A stretch of 64,000 bases of DNA from JAAFJU01 sp043764895 (GCA_043764895.1 JAYUJY010000115.1:9554-73553); one strand, 5' to 3'. Shown: positions 1-8,969, numbered from the stretch's first letter. Notes: generated by a model from the sequence alone, not told the origin. Program-made: numbers and translations.

Positions 1-187
1 AGTTCAATGTGAATCATATCAGGAAGTCGATGCGCTTTACTTAAGAGTTTCTGTAGCGATTCATCAGCGGTTTCTATGAGTTGTAACTCAATTTGAAGAA
101 ACCATAAGCAGTATGAGACGAGAAATTTGTGGTATCGTTGACCACTGTGAGAATTTTTCGGGCGCAATCCCAAAGTAGAGGAAGACC

Positions 188-376
188 ATGGCTAAACGCC
201 GCAACCTAAAAAGAGAAAAAGCTTTGCGTAATTTGGCGTATGCACGCAAGTTCCGGAAGCGGACGACCAACAGCCGCTACGGCAACCGTCGTCGCTTTGA
301 TGACAATCGACTGGACGAGACTGAAGGCGAAGCAGGCAAGGGCGGCGCTGAAGATGCAGGTGGCGCAGCCGAATAG
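188..376 (+). CDS. Small basic conserved-type protein of unknown function
   Basis: Encodes 62 residues. The first 30 or so are very rich in Arg and Lys (starts MAKRRNLKREKALRN). The tail, from about residue 40, is acidic and Gly/Ala-rich. The charge split suggests a nucleic-acid or ribosome-associated protein, but no family is recognised and no function is assigned. The ATG start is well supported: a GAGGAAG ribosome-binding site sits just upstream. A rho-independent terminator follows the stop within 75 bp, so the gene looks like its own transcription unit. Confidence 0.75.
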   Translation: MAKRRNLKREKALRNLAYARKFRKRTTNSRYGNRRRFDDNRLDETEGEAGKGGAEDAGGAAE

Positions 377-421
377 GGCTGGGTACTTATTGGTCTTAAT
401 GTCTATTCATTTAAAAAATTT

Positions 422-450
422 GGGGAGATGCTGCGGCACCTCCCTTTTTT
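422..450 (+). terminator. Rho-independent terminator of the small basic protein gene
   Basis: The GGGAG/CTCCC arms at 423-427 and 440-444 extend over one mismatch by three more pairs. A run of six T follows directly. It lies 50 bp after the stop of the 62-residue gene. Confidence 0.75.
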
Positions 451-480
451 GATGATTTTCTTGGTTTTTTCTTTGTGCCT

Positions 481-1077
481 TTATTGTATGGCGTAGAGAA
501 GGATGCCTAGGATTTTATCGACTTGGGAGATGTAGTACTCCGTGCGATCGAGATAAGCCGTAGTGCCTTCTAAAACGATAAATCTCCAGTTGCTACCGCT
601 GCTCACAGCTCCATAAAGACGAGATCGGGGCTGGTTGCGGTGTTGATTAAAGATTTGGGCGGCGACGAGTTCGGCGATGCATTGCCCGACGCCGCTAAAG
701 ATATCTTCTTTTTTAGCTTCCACAATCATTAAAACAGGGGCTTGGATTTTAGTCGGGTCACTGGACTTGCTGATCAAAAAATCGCAGAAGCCATTCAATC
801 CCCGATCGACATCCACATTGAACTCGTTGCCGGAAAACAGCAGGATTTTTTCGTGGGTCTGATGAGCGACGTCACCGAGAACCGGGGCGATGATGAACTC
901 CGATCGTGATTTTTCGGTGGTCAACGTTGTCCCCATGGGCAGAAAAATACTGAGGGTTTGACTCAGCCAAGCGGACGGCGGAATGGGTTGGGTGTCATGG
1001 AACAGGTCTTGTGAGTAGTCCAGCGTGATGCCGAGTTCGGTCTCGACTTTTTCGATGTCAAAACTGCTGTATGCCAC
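481..1077 (-). CDS. PD-(D/E)XK-like protein of unknown role (paralogue A)
   Basis: Encodes 198 residues. The centre resembles the PD-(D/E)XK nuclease core: Glu60, then Asp99 in NGFCDFLIS, then Glu120-Ala-Lys122 in VEAKKED, followed by a helix with a conserved Gln (GQCIAEL, about 131-137). That is the usual D-x20-E-x-K spacing of restriction-like folds. A second gene with the same layout lies at 38783-39409, so the family is duplicated in this window. No DNA-binding domain, methyltransferase or antitoxin is adjacent, so a restriction role cannot be claimed. Identification rests on motif spacing only. Confidence 0.7.
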   Translation of the reverse strand: MAYSSFDIEKVETELGITLDYSQDLFHDTQPIPPSAWLSQTLSIFLPMGTTLTTEKSRSEFIIAPVLGDVAHQTHEKILLFSGNEFNVDVDRGLNGFCDFLISKSSDPTKIQAPVLMIVEAKKEDIFSGVGQCIAELVAAQIFNQHRNQPRSRLYGAVSSGSNWRFIVLEGTTAYLDRTEYYISQVDKILGILLYAIQ

Positions 1078-1100
1078 CCTTAGCTCCTGCTTTCCGTCTA

Positions 1101-1192
1101 GTTAGGTTTGGGGCACGGCAAGCCATGCCCCTACAGATCTATCGTTCCAGAGAATGTAGGGACATGGCTATGCCGTGTCCTAAACCCAACGA
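1101..1192. repeat. Palindromic interspersed element, copy 1
   Basis: The left arm reads TTTGGGGCACGGCAAGCCAT and the right arm is its imperfect reverse complement ending in TAAACCCAACGA. It is about 92 bp with a central loop near CAGATCTATCG. It sits between the 3' ends or starts of serS and the 198-residue gene. The same element occurs at 5362-5454, 15689-15725 (one arm) and 30889-30980. Confidence 0.8.
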
Positions 1193-1195
1193 GGC

Positions 1196-2473
1196 TCATA
1201 GTGTATCGCGGCCTAAATACCGTTTGAGGACTTCGGGAATGGCGATCGAACCGTCCGATCGTTGGTAGTTTTCCAGCACGGCGGCCATGGTGCGACCCAC
1301 GGCGAGTCCTGAGCCATTTAGCGTATGGACAAACTGGGTTCCTTTCTGGCCGGATTCTTTGAAGCGGATATTTCCCCGTCGGGCTTGGAAATCGTAGAAG
1401 TTCGAGCAACTGGAGATTTCGCGGTAGGTTTGGGCCGACGGGAGCCACACTTCGAGGTCGTAGCATTTTCCTGCGCCGAAACCGAGGTCGCCGCTGCACA
1501 GTTCCATAGTGCGGTACGGGAGATTTAGGGCTTCGAGGATGGCTTCGGCATGGTGAAGCAGGGTTTGGTGTTCGGCTTCGGAGGTTTCGGGGCGGACCAG
1601 TTTGACGAGTTCGACTTTGTTGAATTGATGCAAGCGAATCAGTCCTCGGGTGTCGCGGCCATAGCTTCCGGCTTCCCGACGAAAACAGGGTGTGTGGGCA
1701 CAATGATTGATCGGAAGTTCGGTTGCCTCAACAATTTCATCCCGGTAGAGATTGGTGACGGGGACTTCGGCGGTGGGAATGAGCCACAGATCGTCGTCGC
1801 TACACTTAAAGCTTTCTTCAGCAAATTTTGGCAGTTGTCCAGTGGCGGTCATGGATTCGGAGTTGACCAAGAGTGGCGGCATGACTTCGATGTAGCCTGC
1901 TCTGATTTGGGTATCGAGCATGAACTGGATTAAGGCTCGTTCTAGGGCGGCTCCGGCTCCGAGAAGGGCGATGAAGCGGGTTTGGGAAATTTTGGTGGCG
2001 CGATCGCTCGTGATGATGCCTAGTTTTTCGGCGATTTCGTAGTGGGGTAGAACAGCATGTTTGGGTTTGTGCTCGTCGCCCCAGCGTTTGATTTCGACGT
2101 TTTCGTCTTCGCTTTTGCCGTCGGGGGTGCTATTGCTGGGGAGATTGGGAAGCTGAAGGAGAAGCCTGTCGAGTTCGGCTTTAAGATCTTTTTCGCGGGG
2201 TTCGAGTTCGCTGAGTTCGGCTTTGATTTGGTTGCCTTCCGCTTTGAGGGCGAGGATTTCTGCATCATCGGGTCGGGTTCCTGACTTCATCTTTTGTCCA
2301 ACGAGTTTGCCGATTTCGTTACTGCGGGTCTGAAGGTGCGATCGCGTTTGTTCCAGTTCGCGGCGGCTTGTGTCCAGCGTTAGGATGGGCTGAATATCAA
2401 AGCTGCCGTTACGACGGTTGAGCTGGGTTTGGATGCGATCGGGATTTTCCCGCAGTAATTTTAGATCAAGCAC
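1196..2473 (-). CDS. serS: Seryl-tRNA synthetase
   Basis: Encodes 425 residues, the normal length for bacterial SerRS, which charges tRNA-Ser (and tRNA-Sec where present) with serine. The N-terminal 110 residues form the long coiled-coil tRNA-binding arm. The class II catalytic core follows: the serine-recognition TAE at 234-236, motif 2 around FRREAGSYGRDTRG (264-277), and motif 3 around GSGLAVGRTMAAVLENYQ (387-404). All expected elements are present, so the enzyme should be active in the cytoplasm. The gene is monocistronic or leads purT-serS on the same strand, with 31 bp between the purT stop and this start. Confidence 0.97.
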   Translation of the reverse strand: MLDLKLLRENPDRIQTQLNRRNGSFDIQPILTLDTSRRELEQTRSHLQTRSNEIGKLVGQKMKSGTRPDDAEILALKAEGNQIKAELSELEPREKDLKAELDRLLLQLPNLPSNSTPDGKSEDENVEIKRWGDEHKPKHAVLPHYEIAEKLGIITSDRATKISQTRFIALLGAGAALERALIQFMLDTQIRAGYIEVMPPLLVNSESMTATGQLPKFAEESFKCSDDDLWLIPTAEVPVTNLYRDEIVEATELPINHCAHTPCFRREAGSYGRDTRGLIRLHQFNKVELVKLVRPETSEAEHQTLLHHAEAILEALNLPYRTMELCSGDLGFGAGKCYDLEVWLPSAQTYREISSCSNFYDFQARRGNIRFKESGQKGTQFVHTLNGSGLAVGRTMAAVLENYQRSDGSIAIPEVLKRYLGRDTL

Positions 2474-2504
2474 GGATAGTTCTCTTTAGAGTTTTAGCTA
2501 TCTA

Positions 2505-3725
2505 TTAGGATACAACGATCGCACTCGCACAAGCATTGGCCCGTTCGCGCGCTTGGGCTACGGTCGGACCTGTCGCTAGAGCCACGGCCATTCGACGATT
2601 TGGGTGAGCGTTTGGTTTGCCAAAGATGCGGAGTTTACTCGTCGGGACGTTCAGGGCTTCATTGACGCCTGTAAAGATGGGGTTGTCGGTGGTGGTGGTG
2701 GCCAAAATCACCGAGGATGCGCTGGGAGAGAGTAACGTAATTTCCCCAATAGGCAATCCAGCGATCGCCCGAACATGAAGTTCAAATTCGGACATATTTT
2801 GACTAATCATCGTGACCATTCCCGTATCGTGAGGGCGCGGACTGACTTCGCTAAAGTAGACGGTTTGTTCACCGTCCGCATTCCCTTCAATGAATAGCTC
2901 CACCCCAAAAAGTCCCCAGCCTCCGAGGGCTTCAGTAATCTTCAACGCAATCTCTTCGCATTGTTTTAGCGTTGACGCTGATAGTTCACACGGTTGCCAA
3001 GACTCACGGTAGTCACCATTCACTTGGACATGGCCGATCGCCGGACAAAAGTGTGTGCCATCTATGGCTCGAACGGTGAGTAACGTAATCTCAGTTTCAA
3101 AATTCACGAAGCCTTCAATGATCACCCGATCGTTCTGAGTCCGACCCTTGGCGTGAGCATAGTCCCAAGCCGACTTCACGTCCGCTTCCGTTTTTATCGT
3201 GCTCTGACCCTTCCCGGACGAACTCATCACGGGCTTAATTACACAGGGCAATCCCACGTCTTTCACGGCCTGCAAATACTCTGCTTCTGTTTCGGCAAAG
3301 CGGTAGGGTGAGGTTTTTAATCCTAGGGTTTCAGCCGCTAGCCGACGAATGCCTTCGCGGTTCATGGTCAGCAGGGTGGCTTGTGCGGTGGGAATGACGC
3401 GCCAGCCGGACTGTTCGAGTTCGACTAAGGTTTGGGTTGCGATCGCTTCGACTTCAGGCACGATTAAGCTGGGCCGCTCTTGTTCAATCAACGCTTTGAG
3501 CGCGTCACCATCCAGCATATTAATCACCTGCGATCGATGAGCCACCTGCATCGCCGGAGCATTGGCATAAGAATCCACCGCAATCACTTCAATCCCCAAC
3601 CGCATGGCCTCGATCGCCACTTCACGCCCCAACTCTCCCGATCCGAGCAGAAGCAGGCGGTGAGATTCAGGCTGACCGGGCGTAGTCCAGTTAGACCAAG
3701 GCGATGTTGCAGGAAGACTAGACAT
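2505..3725 (-). CDS. purT: Formate-dependent phosphoribosylglycinamide formyltransferase (GAR transformylase 2)
   Basis: Encodes 406 residues. PurT is an ATP-grasp enzyme that makes formyl-GAR from GAR, formate and ATP in purine synthesis. The N-terminal nucleotide fold carries GSGELGRE (28-35). The ATP-grasp loop SSSGKGQS is at 168-175, and the C-terminal half keeps the acidic metal-binding segment (FSEVSPRPHDTGMVT). The first 20 or so residues are a Pro/Ser/Trp-rich extension relative to the usual start, with no better internal ATG. It lies directly upstream of serS on the same strand, and a shared transcript is possible. Confidence 0.95.
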   Translation of the reverse strand: MSSLPATSPWSNWTTPGQPESHRLLLLGSGELGREVAIEAMRLGIEVIAVDSYANAPAMQVAHRSQVINMLDGDALKALIEQERPSLIVPEVEAIATQTLVELEQSGWRVIPTAQATLLTMNREGIRRLAAETLGLKTSPYRFAETEAEYLQAVKDVGLPCVIKPVMSSSGKGQSTIKTEADVKSAWDYAHAKGRTQNDRVIIEGFVNFETEITLLTVRAIDGTHFCPAIGHVQVNGDYRESWQPCELSASTLKQCEEIALKITEALGGWGLFGVELFIEGNADGEQTVYFSEVSPRPHDTGMVTMISQNMSEFELHVRAIAGLPIGEITLLSPSASSVILATTTTDNPIFTGVNEALNVPTSKLRIFGKPNAHPNRRMAVALATGPTVAQARERANACASAIVVS

Positions 3726-3773
3726 GAAGTGAATTCCTTAAAGGGTGTGAGTTGGGGAGTAGACCCGTAGAAA

Positions 3774-3887
3774 CTATACTTCAAAGCCGATCGGTAACTC
3801 AATCCAAAACGCTGTCCCTTGCTTGGGGTTCGATCGACACTCAAGCTTTCCGTGGTGTTTTTCGACCACAATTTGATAAAAGAAATG
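3774..3887 (-). pseudogene. Remnant: C-terminal end of a sensor histidine kinase
   Basis: The minus strand here reads about 38 codons with YQIVVEKHHGKLEC followed by GTAFWIELPIG and a stop. This is the typical last segment (G2/F-box side) of a HATPase_c domain. No upstream kinase sequence is present: the reading frame breaks at about 3888 and the rest of the domain is absent. It is therefore a relic in the spacer upstream of purT, not a gene. Confidence 0.65.
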
Positions 3888-4006
3888 CGATCGAGACACC
3901 TATCTTAGAACAGCTATTTCAGACGATTTCGGATTACTTTAGAGGGTTCCCAAAAGGGTTCTCAAAATGATTAATTAGCGATGCTTAATTAGCGAACGAA
4001 TTTTTC

Positions 4007-4690
4007 CTACAATTTCACCCACAACCGATCGCCCGCGTAGAAATCACCTTCACCCACCTGATTCATTTGGATTTGGCCTAACAGAGTCCCTAGCCAAGCT
4101 TCCACAATTTCTAACTGTGCCTCCCGCTGCACCACCAAAAACGATCGCCCTTCTGGGTAAGTGTCCAAACATCCCCGAACCCGTCCAATCCAGTGTTTCG
4201 GGTCATCGTCTCCCGCCAAGGCTCGAATCATGGCGGCGGGATCTTGTGGGGTCTCTTCTTCTCCGATTAACGTCAACAGAGTTTCAATTTCCATGTTTTC
4301 AGTGATCACAGAAATGTCCCGATCGCTGGGTTCTATGGGTTTTCGAGGCAAGGCTTCTAGCGGTTCGATATAATCATCAAACTCCACCTCCATAGATTGT
4401 CGAACGTAGCGATCGAAGGCATCGGTTGGCATTTCTGGACCTTCGCGGCTGACCCTGGCATCGAGTTGTTCAAAGGTTGACAAAGCCCGTTCAAAAAAGA
4501 CTTGAGCAACCTGTTCAATGGTCTGTGCAGAGACGATTAGCTTATCCCCGATAGCATCTCTCAGCGCGACTTCTGCCTCCAAGGCCGTCCAAATTTGCCC
4601 CAGATCTCCGATCGTTTCTTGAGTGTGGGCGGAATCGAGCAAATCCCACAGGCTGAGTTGTTGAATAGATGAATTTAGGGCTGGCGACAT
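4007..4690 (-). CDS. Hypothetical acidic protein
   Basis: Encodes 227 residues, predominantly acidic and helical, with no signal peptide, membrane segment or recognised motif. It is not assigned to a family. It starts 3 nt after the stop of the preceding cysteine-motif gene (4694-5269) on the same strand, so the two are almost certainly co-transcribed and translationally coupled. The coupling suggests a shared function that the sequence does not reveal. Codon use resembles the neighbours and the ORF is intact. Confidence 0.75.
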   Translation of the reverse strand: MSPALNSSIQQLSLWDLLDSAHTQETIGDLGQIWTALEAEVALRDAIGDKLIVSAQTIEQVAQVFFERALSTFEQLDARVSREGPEMPTDAFDRYVRQSMEVEFDDYIEPLEALPRKPIEPSDRDISVITENMEIETLLTLIGEEETPQDPAAMIRALAGDDDPKHWIGRVRGCLDTYPEGRSFLVVQREAQLEIVEAWLGTLLGQIQMNQVGEGDFYAGDRLWVKL

Positions 4691-4693
4691 GGC

Positions 4694-5269
4694 TTAAGGT
4701 TCCCGATATTGCAACGAACAAGAGGCCACCGGACACGTACTTGGATCATGCCGAGTCATCGCTGCAAACTTGCGAATTCCGTACTGCGTTTCGAGCAGCG
4801 TCAACACTTTTTGAAGATAGCCATGCACCTGACTCGGGACGACTCCCACACATTCTATGGTCGGCACCGTGGAAATCCGATCGCTTCCATGCCAGACGTC
4901 AATCCCTAAGGCATGAACCGGAGAACTATCCCGAGCGTCCCGCCAGACATGCAGCACCGCATAAGTTGCAACCAGCACCGTAGCATCCACCTGTAAATGA
5001 GGCAGGGTTGCAGCTCTTCTGCGAGACCTAGACAAATTAATTCGATCGCGATTCTTTGCATAGGACCGCCTCGATGGACAGCGCGAAGAATCCCAGCAGC
5101 CGTCTCCATCTGGGCCATGCTTGAGTTTGGCTTGAATCGCAGGCAATGCCGAACATTTCAGGCACTTCTCAGGGACCTTTCGATCGGGTTTCAAGGCGGG
5201 TTTTGCGCTGGGTTTTGCGGCTGATTTCACGCCAGGTTTTACAGAATCGTCTTTCTTTACGCGTGCCAA
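4694..5269 (-). CDS. Hypothetical protein with a zinc-ribbon-like cysteine motif
   Basis: Encodes 191 residues. The N-terminal 30 are a Lys/Ala/Pro-rich low-complexity tail. Four cysteines follow as C36-x2-C39-x18-C58-x5-C64 (CLKC ... GDGCWD ... RCPS), a spacing that could bind zinc. A basic stretch (SRRSYAKNRDR) comes next. The C-terminal half is an alpha/beta-looking region (about 95-175) ending with CPVASC. This could be a nucleic-acid-binding or metal-binding protein, but the family is not recognised. It is the first gene of a two-gene unit with the 227-residue gene 3 nt downstream. Confidence 0.75.
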   Translation of the reverse strand: MARVKKDDSVKPGVKSAAKPSAKPALKPDRKVPEKCLKCSALPAIQAKLKHGPDGDGCWDSSRCPSRRSYAKNRDRINLSRSRRRAATLPHLQVDATVLVATYAVLHVWRDARDSSPVHALGIDVWHGSDRISTVPTIECVGVVPSQVHGYLQKVLTLLETQYGIRKFAAMTRHDPSTCPVASCSLQYREP

Positions 5270-5361
5270 GGTGGATACTTCGGAAATAAAGTGAGTCTAC
5301 TATGCAGCTCCATCATATCGTGACTGTGAAGACGAACATCGGCCCAAGACTCAATTCCTCC

Positions 5362-5454
5362 TCGTTGGGTTTGGGGCACGGCAAGCCATGCCCCTGCAAA
5401 TACGGGTTACAGAGATTGGAGCGGTATGGTCATGCCGTACCCAAACCCAACGGA
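5362..5454. repeat. Palindromic interspersed element, copy 2
   Basis: The full-length palindrome begins CGTTGGGTTTGGGGCACGG and ends CCAAACCCAACGG. It is followed at about 5465-5495 by the tail also seen after copies 3 and 4 (CTTATTTACGCCG, then CTAGTG a few bases later). It lies in the spacer between the cysteine-motif gene and the small peptide gene. Confidence 0.8.
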
Positions 5455-5574
5455 TTTTAATATCGGTCTTATTTACGCCGCGCACCCTAGTGCCCCTAAA
5501 AAAATATCCCTCCCATCTTGGGAATTGCGACCCAAGAGAGGAGAGATCAAAGAACAATAGTTCAGTAGACTCGA

Positions 5575-5814
5575 TTAACCTTTAGCGATCGCCGTTGAAC
5601 TGGCCGTGCTAAAAGCCGTAGCTCCAAAAGGAGACGTTTGAACCGAGACGTTGGTTGCTGTGAAAACGGCTGCGTATTTCCCGCCAATTGCATCTCCAGC
5701 GGCAACTGAGTTGGCAAAAGCATAGGGTTTGATTCGACCGCCACCTTGAAGGTTAAGCATCGAGATATCGGGAGACTCAAGAGAATCTGCGTAGGATAAA
5801 TCCGTAATGATCAT
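5575..5814 (-). CDS. Small Ala/Gly/Ser-rich peptide of unknown function
   Basis: Encodes 79 residues. It starts MIITDLSYADSLES and then becomes low-complexity, rich in Ala, Ser, Thr, Gly and Phe, with no charged core and no Cys. The ATG is well supported by an AAGGAG ribosome-binding site 8 nt upstream. The split into a short charged N-terminus and a small-residue body resembles peptide precursors seen in cyanobacteria. However, no maturation enzyme is next to it, so a peptide-product role is only a guess. It lies 127 bp downstream of the cytochrome c peroxidase gene on the same strand. Confidence 0.6.
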   Translation of the reverse strand: MIITDLSYADSLESPDISMLNLQGGGRIKPYAFANSVAAGDAIGGKYAAVFTATNVSVQTSPFGATAFSTASSTAIAKG

Positions 5815-5941
5815 GGCTAAATCTCCTTAAGAGTGATGGTAATGATTGTAGATTCAAGCTGATGATCAATCGTGCCAAAATGGCAGTCAATTCTAGATTT
5901 GACTTAAGTTTGTCAATCCGTCCTTATTCATGATCTTATCC

Positions 5942-8215
5942 TTACTTCAAACAGGTATAGCCCCCAGTCATTAGCTTAAGAGTTGTTCCGGCTGGACAAT
6001 CTTTTTGGGTAATGCTGTTTTGAAGCGGTGACCCTCCAGAAGGCGGCGTAACGGTGGGGGGTGTAACACCCACTAAGAAGTTCGATCGAGGGAACGTGGC
6101 GTTATCGATCGCCACTCCGCCATTCCGTCCCACTGCGGGTAACGTCACAAAACTATCGATCGCATTGTTCACGCCCCCGGCCACGGCAACAGAACTAACA
6201 GACGTCGTATTACCCGGATGGCCATTCGGTAGGATTAACTCTGGATGATCAAAGGGCGCTTTTTCAAACAACACTCGACTATCCGTGAGTCCCTGTTCCA
6301 TGAACACCACTAGATCCTGCTTTTGGGCTTCAGTTAGATTTAGTTTCTCAATGTCAGCATCCAAATCATTGATGTTCTGATCATGGAAATCACCGCCTCG
6401 GTTGTAGAATTCGACCACCTCCCGCAGTGTCCTTTGTCCGCCATTATGGAAGTAGGGCGCGGTCAATGCGATGTTCCGAAGCGATGGTGTTTTGAAGGCA
6501 CCATTGACCGCCACACGCTCGTTGGGTTGCAAGGGTCCTGTTACCGCACCCCCTTCTCCAGGAACAGCAGGAGTTTGGCCTTGGACCTGTGCAAGTCGGG
6601 TCATGGAAAGTGGTTTACCAAAGGGATCGGTTCCCCCTAGCCCAATATCCTCTAGGGTCTGACGGACGGCAATATTATAGAACCCGTTGTCATAGACCGC
6701 AGATGCACCATTGCCCATAATCATCCGCTCTAAGGGTTGATTACGAACATTGCGAACAGAGGCTTTGGTCGTCTCAGCTCCGCCATGACAGTTAATACAT
6801 TTGCCTTGGTTTTTAAAGACGTCTAACCCTCGCTTTTGCTGGGCATTTAAGGCGGAAGTTGTGCCACTGAGAAAGCGATCGAGTGGCGTATCGTTGGAGA
6901 CGAGTGTTGACTCATACATTTGCACCGCTAAGCCAAAGAAAAGCGGGAAGTTGTAGTCAGAAAGCGTAAACTCATCCTCTAGCAATGGACGTCCCGGTGG
7001 CGCAACAAACGAAGCCGGATTACTGTTGGAATCCACTTTGACGATCATGGCCGAGTTCCAATATTCTGGACGAAACGCTGCCCGAATCATAGCCGTATAG
7101 TTTTGATTGATCCCTTTTTGTGGGGACAAACTATACTGGCCCAACACGCTGTCATCTTTAGCCACAGCCTGTTTGCCTAACGGGGTCAGAAGGGTCAGCT
7201 TCCGCCCTAGTTTCATTGAGTTATAAGCGAAGCGGGCACCTAAGGTTGGGAACGATCGCCCTGCCGATGACATTTCAACTCTGCTCAGGGGCGGTCCTAC
7301 CGCTTGAGACGAAAGTGAGGCATTATTTAAGCTAACTTGAACCGCTTGCAGTTGCGTCGATGAAACCGCTTTCACCACCCGCGCATTCGCATCCCGATTT
7401 CCAAAGGGATTGCGCCCATTGAATTCATGTTGCGCTCGTCCATCCCAGAAGTTACGGTAATTGAACACCGCATTGATCGTACTAGGCGAATTTCGGGGCG
7501 GTACTTTGCGGACATTGGCATTACCGACGCGAAACCCATCGAGATCGCTCTTGAACGTCACAATATCCGTTCCATCTGGATTTTGACCGTTGAAGACCCC
7601 CTCAAAAACGCCTTGGGATGAGGTGACATCATTGGCATCAGCAATCACGGATGAGTTACGATCGTCCACATTAGACAATTTATGGAACGGATAGTCTGTT
7701 GCTATCAGTTGATAGTTTGGACCCCCGCCAATCTGGAATCCATTTGCGCCACCCGGTAATTGAGTGAGCAGCCCTGGACTAATCTGATTTTTGGAGCGAT
7801 TATCAGCTCCCGCATGGAAATGGCACGTTGCGCAGGACTGAACACTATCACTCCCCACTTGCACATCCCAAAAGAGAGCCTTCCCAAGTTCAATAACCTT
7901 TGTTTTGTTGGCGACAAACTGAGTTAGATTATCTGGCTCTGGAACTGGAATACTACTGAGGGGAGCAAGATCAGATGGCATCGGTGTCAGTTGAGCCGAG
8001 GCCCATTGTCCCGTCAACACCGCGATCGTAACGGTAATGGCGATCGCCATCACTTTTGGGCTTTTCTTAAGAAGAATGGAACGTCCAGCCCAATCACTTC
8101 CGATCAGTCTTCTCCACTCAGGTATCGGCCAGAAACTAGCGTAATTCGCAAACTTACCTCGAAACAGAAACAACAGCACTGAAATTTCTAGCAACAGAAA
8201 TACGGCGGAATTCAT
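5942..8215 (-). CDS. Di-haem cytochrome c peroxidase family protein (MauG/CCP-like)
   Basis: Encodes 757 residues with two c-type haem sites: CATCH at 128-132 and CINCH at about 473-477. The order and spacing match an enlarged bacterial di-haem peroxidase of the periplasm. Such enzymes reduce H2O2 or oxidise a protein partner. The N-terminus has a hydrophobic segment (residues 5-18). A second signal-like segment follows, starting at Met56 (MAIAITVTIAVLTG, cleavage likely after ASA). The true start may therefore be the ATG at 8050. The C-terminal 30 residues contain an isolated Cys pair (DCPAG, YTCLK). The length is well above the roughly 350 residues of classical CcpA. Confidence 0.88.
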   Translation of the reverse strand: MNSAVFLLLEISVLLFLFRGKFANYASFWPIPEWRRLIGSDWAGRSILLKKSPKVMAIAITVTIAVLTGQWASAQLTPMPSDLAPLSSIPVPEPDNLTQFVANKTKVIELGKALFWDVQVGSDSVQSCATCHFHAGADNRSKNQISPGLLTQLPGGANGFQIGGGPNYQLIATDYPFHKLSNVDDRNSSVIADANDVTSSQGVFEGVFNGQNPDGTDIVTFKSDLDGFRVGNANVRKVPPRNSPSTINAVFNYRNFWDGRAQHEFNGRNPFGNRDANARVVKAVSSTQLQAVQVSLNNASLSSQAVGPPLSRVEMSSAGRSFPTLGARFAYNSMKLGRKLTLLTPLGKQAVAKDDSVLGQYSLSPQKGINQNYTAMIRAAFRPEYWNSAMIVKVDSNSNPASFVAPPGRPLLEDEFTLSDYNFPLFFGLAVQMYESTLVSNDTPLDRFLSGTTSALNAQQKRGLDVFKNQGKCINCHGGAETTKASVRNVRNQPLERMIMGNGASAVYDNGFYNIAVRQTLEDIGLGGTDPFGKPLSMTRLAQVQGQTPAVPGEGGAVTGPLQPNERVAVNGAFKTPSLRNIALTAPYFHNGGQRTLREVVEFYNRGGDFHDQNINDLDADIEKLNLTEAQKQDLVVFMEQGLTDSRVLFEKAPFDHPELILPNGHPGNTTSVSSVAVAGGVNNAIDSFVTLPAVGRNGGVAIDNATFPRSNFLVGVTPPTVTPPSGGSPLQNSITQKDCPAGTTLKLMTGGYTCLK

Positions 8216-8740
8216 GGCATGTATTCTCTGAAATTTTGTAATATTTTATAGTAGATTGTAATTGATTCTTCAACAAATAGTTGCCAACTTGGCAGATCCA
8301 TTTTATTACTAACAAATGATTTAGAGTGTTTTTGCGATCGCCCTTTCCCTAATCCTCAGAAGAAAAATCTGTCTCCAAAATTCACGATCGACACTACGAT
8401 TGGCTGAGTCTACAACAGCGCAAATTAATAATCCAGAGACCGATCGCGTAAGTTTTACCCCAGCAATTGCATTACTCTTCACCCTAAACGACTGTAATAA
8501 CCCAAGCAATCCCAATGGCCCAACGATCGGGACTTTTGGAACTGTTCCCAATACAGCTTTTAATAGTACTCAGTTTTTCCAATAACCTATCTAAGCAATG
8601 GTACGCCCAAGAACAGATCAATTTTCAGTTGGTACGCTACTGAGTATCAGTTTACACTGACACTTATTCAATGGTTTACTTGGAGTTAATGAGTTGGCTT
8701 CAAATAGATACAGTTCAAAAACAAACTCTATTCACCTATT

Positions 8741-8769
8741 TTGTTAAGACAAAAATTTGCAATTATGCT
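8741..8769 (+). promoter_or_regulatory. Candidate sigma70-type promoter upstream of the mys cluster
   Basis: TTGTTA (8741-8746) and TATGCT (8764-8769) are 17 bp apart. It points towards mysA but lies about 470 bp from its start, so it would give a long leader that includes the hairpin at 8934-8969. Consensus match only. Confidence 0.3.
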
Positions 8770-8933
8770 ATGATTTAAAAGAATTGAAAATTTGTTAAGG
8801 ACGTAACCAAAAATACATATATTCAGAAGTCAGATCAGTTTGCGGAAGTAAGCTAATGTGAATGGCTGGCTGCCTGAAATGTCTACTCCTGAGACTCTAT
8901 GCAGGACTCAAGTCCGGAAATCATCTATGGAAA

Positions 8934-8969
8934 CCCCAAACTTTTGGTCGCGATCGGAAAAGTTTGGGG
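8934..8969. repeat. Inverted repeat with 12-bp perfect arms upstream of mysA
   Basis: CCCCAAACTTTT pairs with AAAAGTTTGGGG around a 12-nt loop containing GCGATCG. No T-run follows on either strand, so it is not an ordinary terminator. It could be a leader hairpin or an operator. Confidence 0.6.

Noticed and set aside
1..193. A minus-strand open frame reaching the window edge (with QIELQLIETADESLQKLL)
   Set aside because: It has no ATG, no ribosome-binding site and no recognised family, and a stop lies at about 193. Too little is visible to call a gene.
8400..8585. 60-codon TTG-initiated frame upstream of the mys cluster
   Set aside because: No ribosome-binding site and no family resemblance; the opposite strand is equally open.
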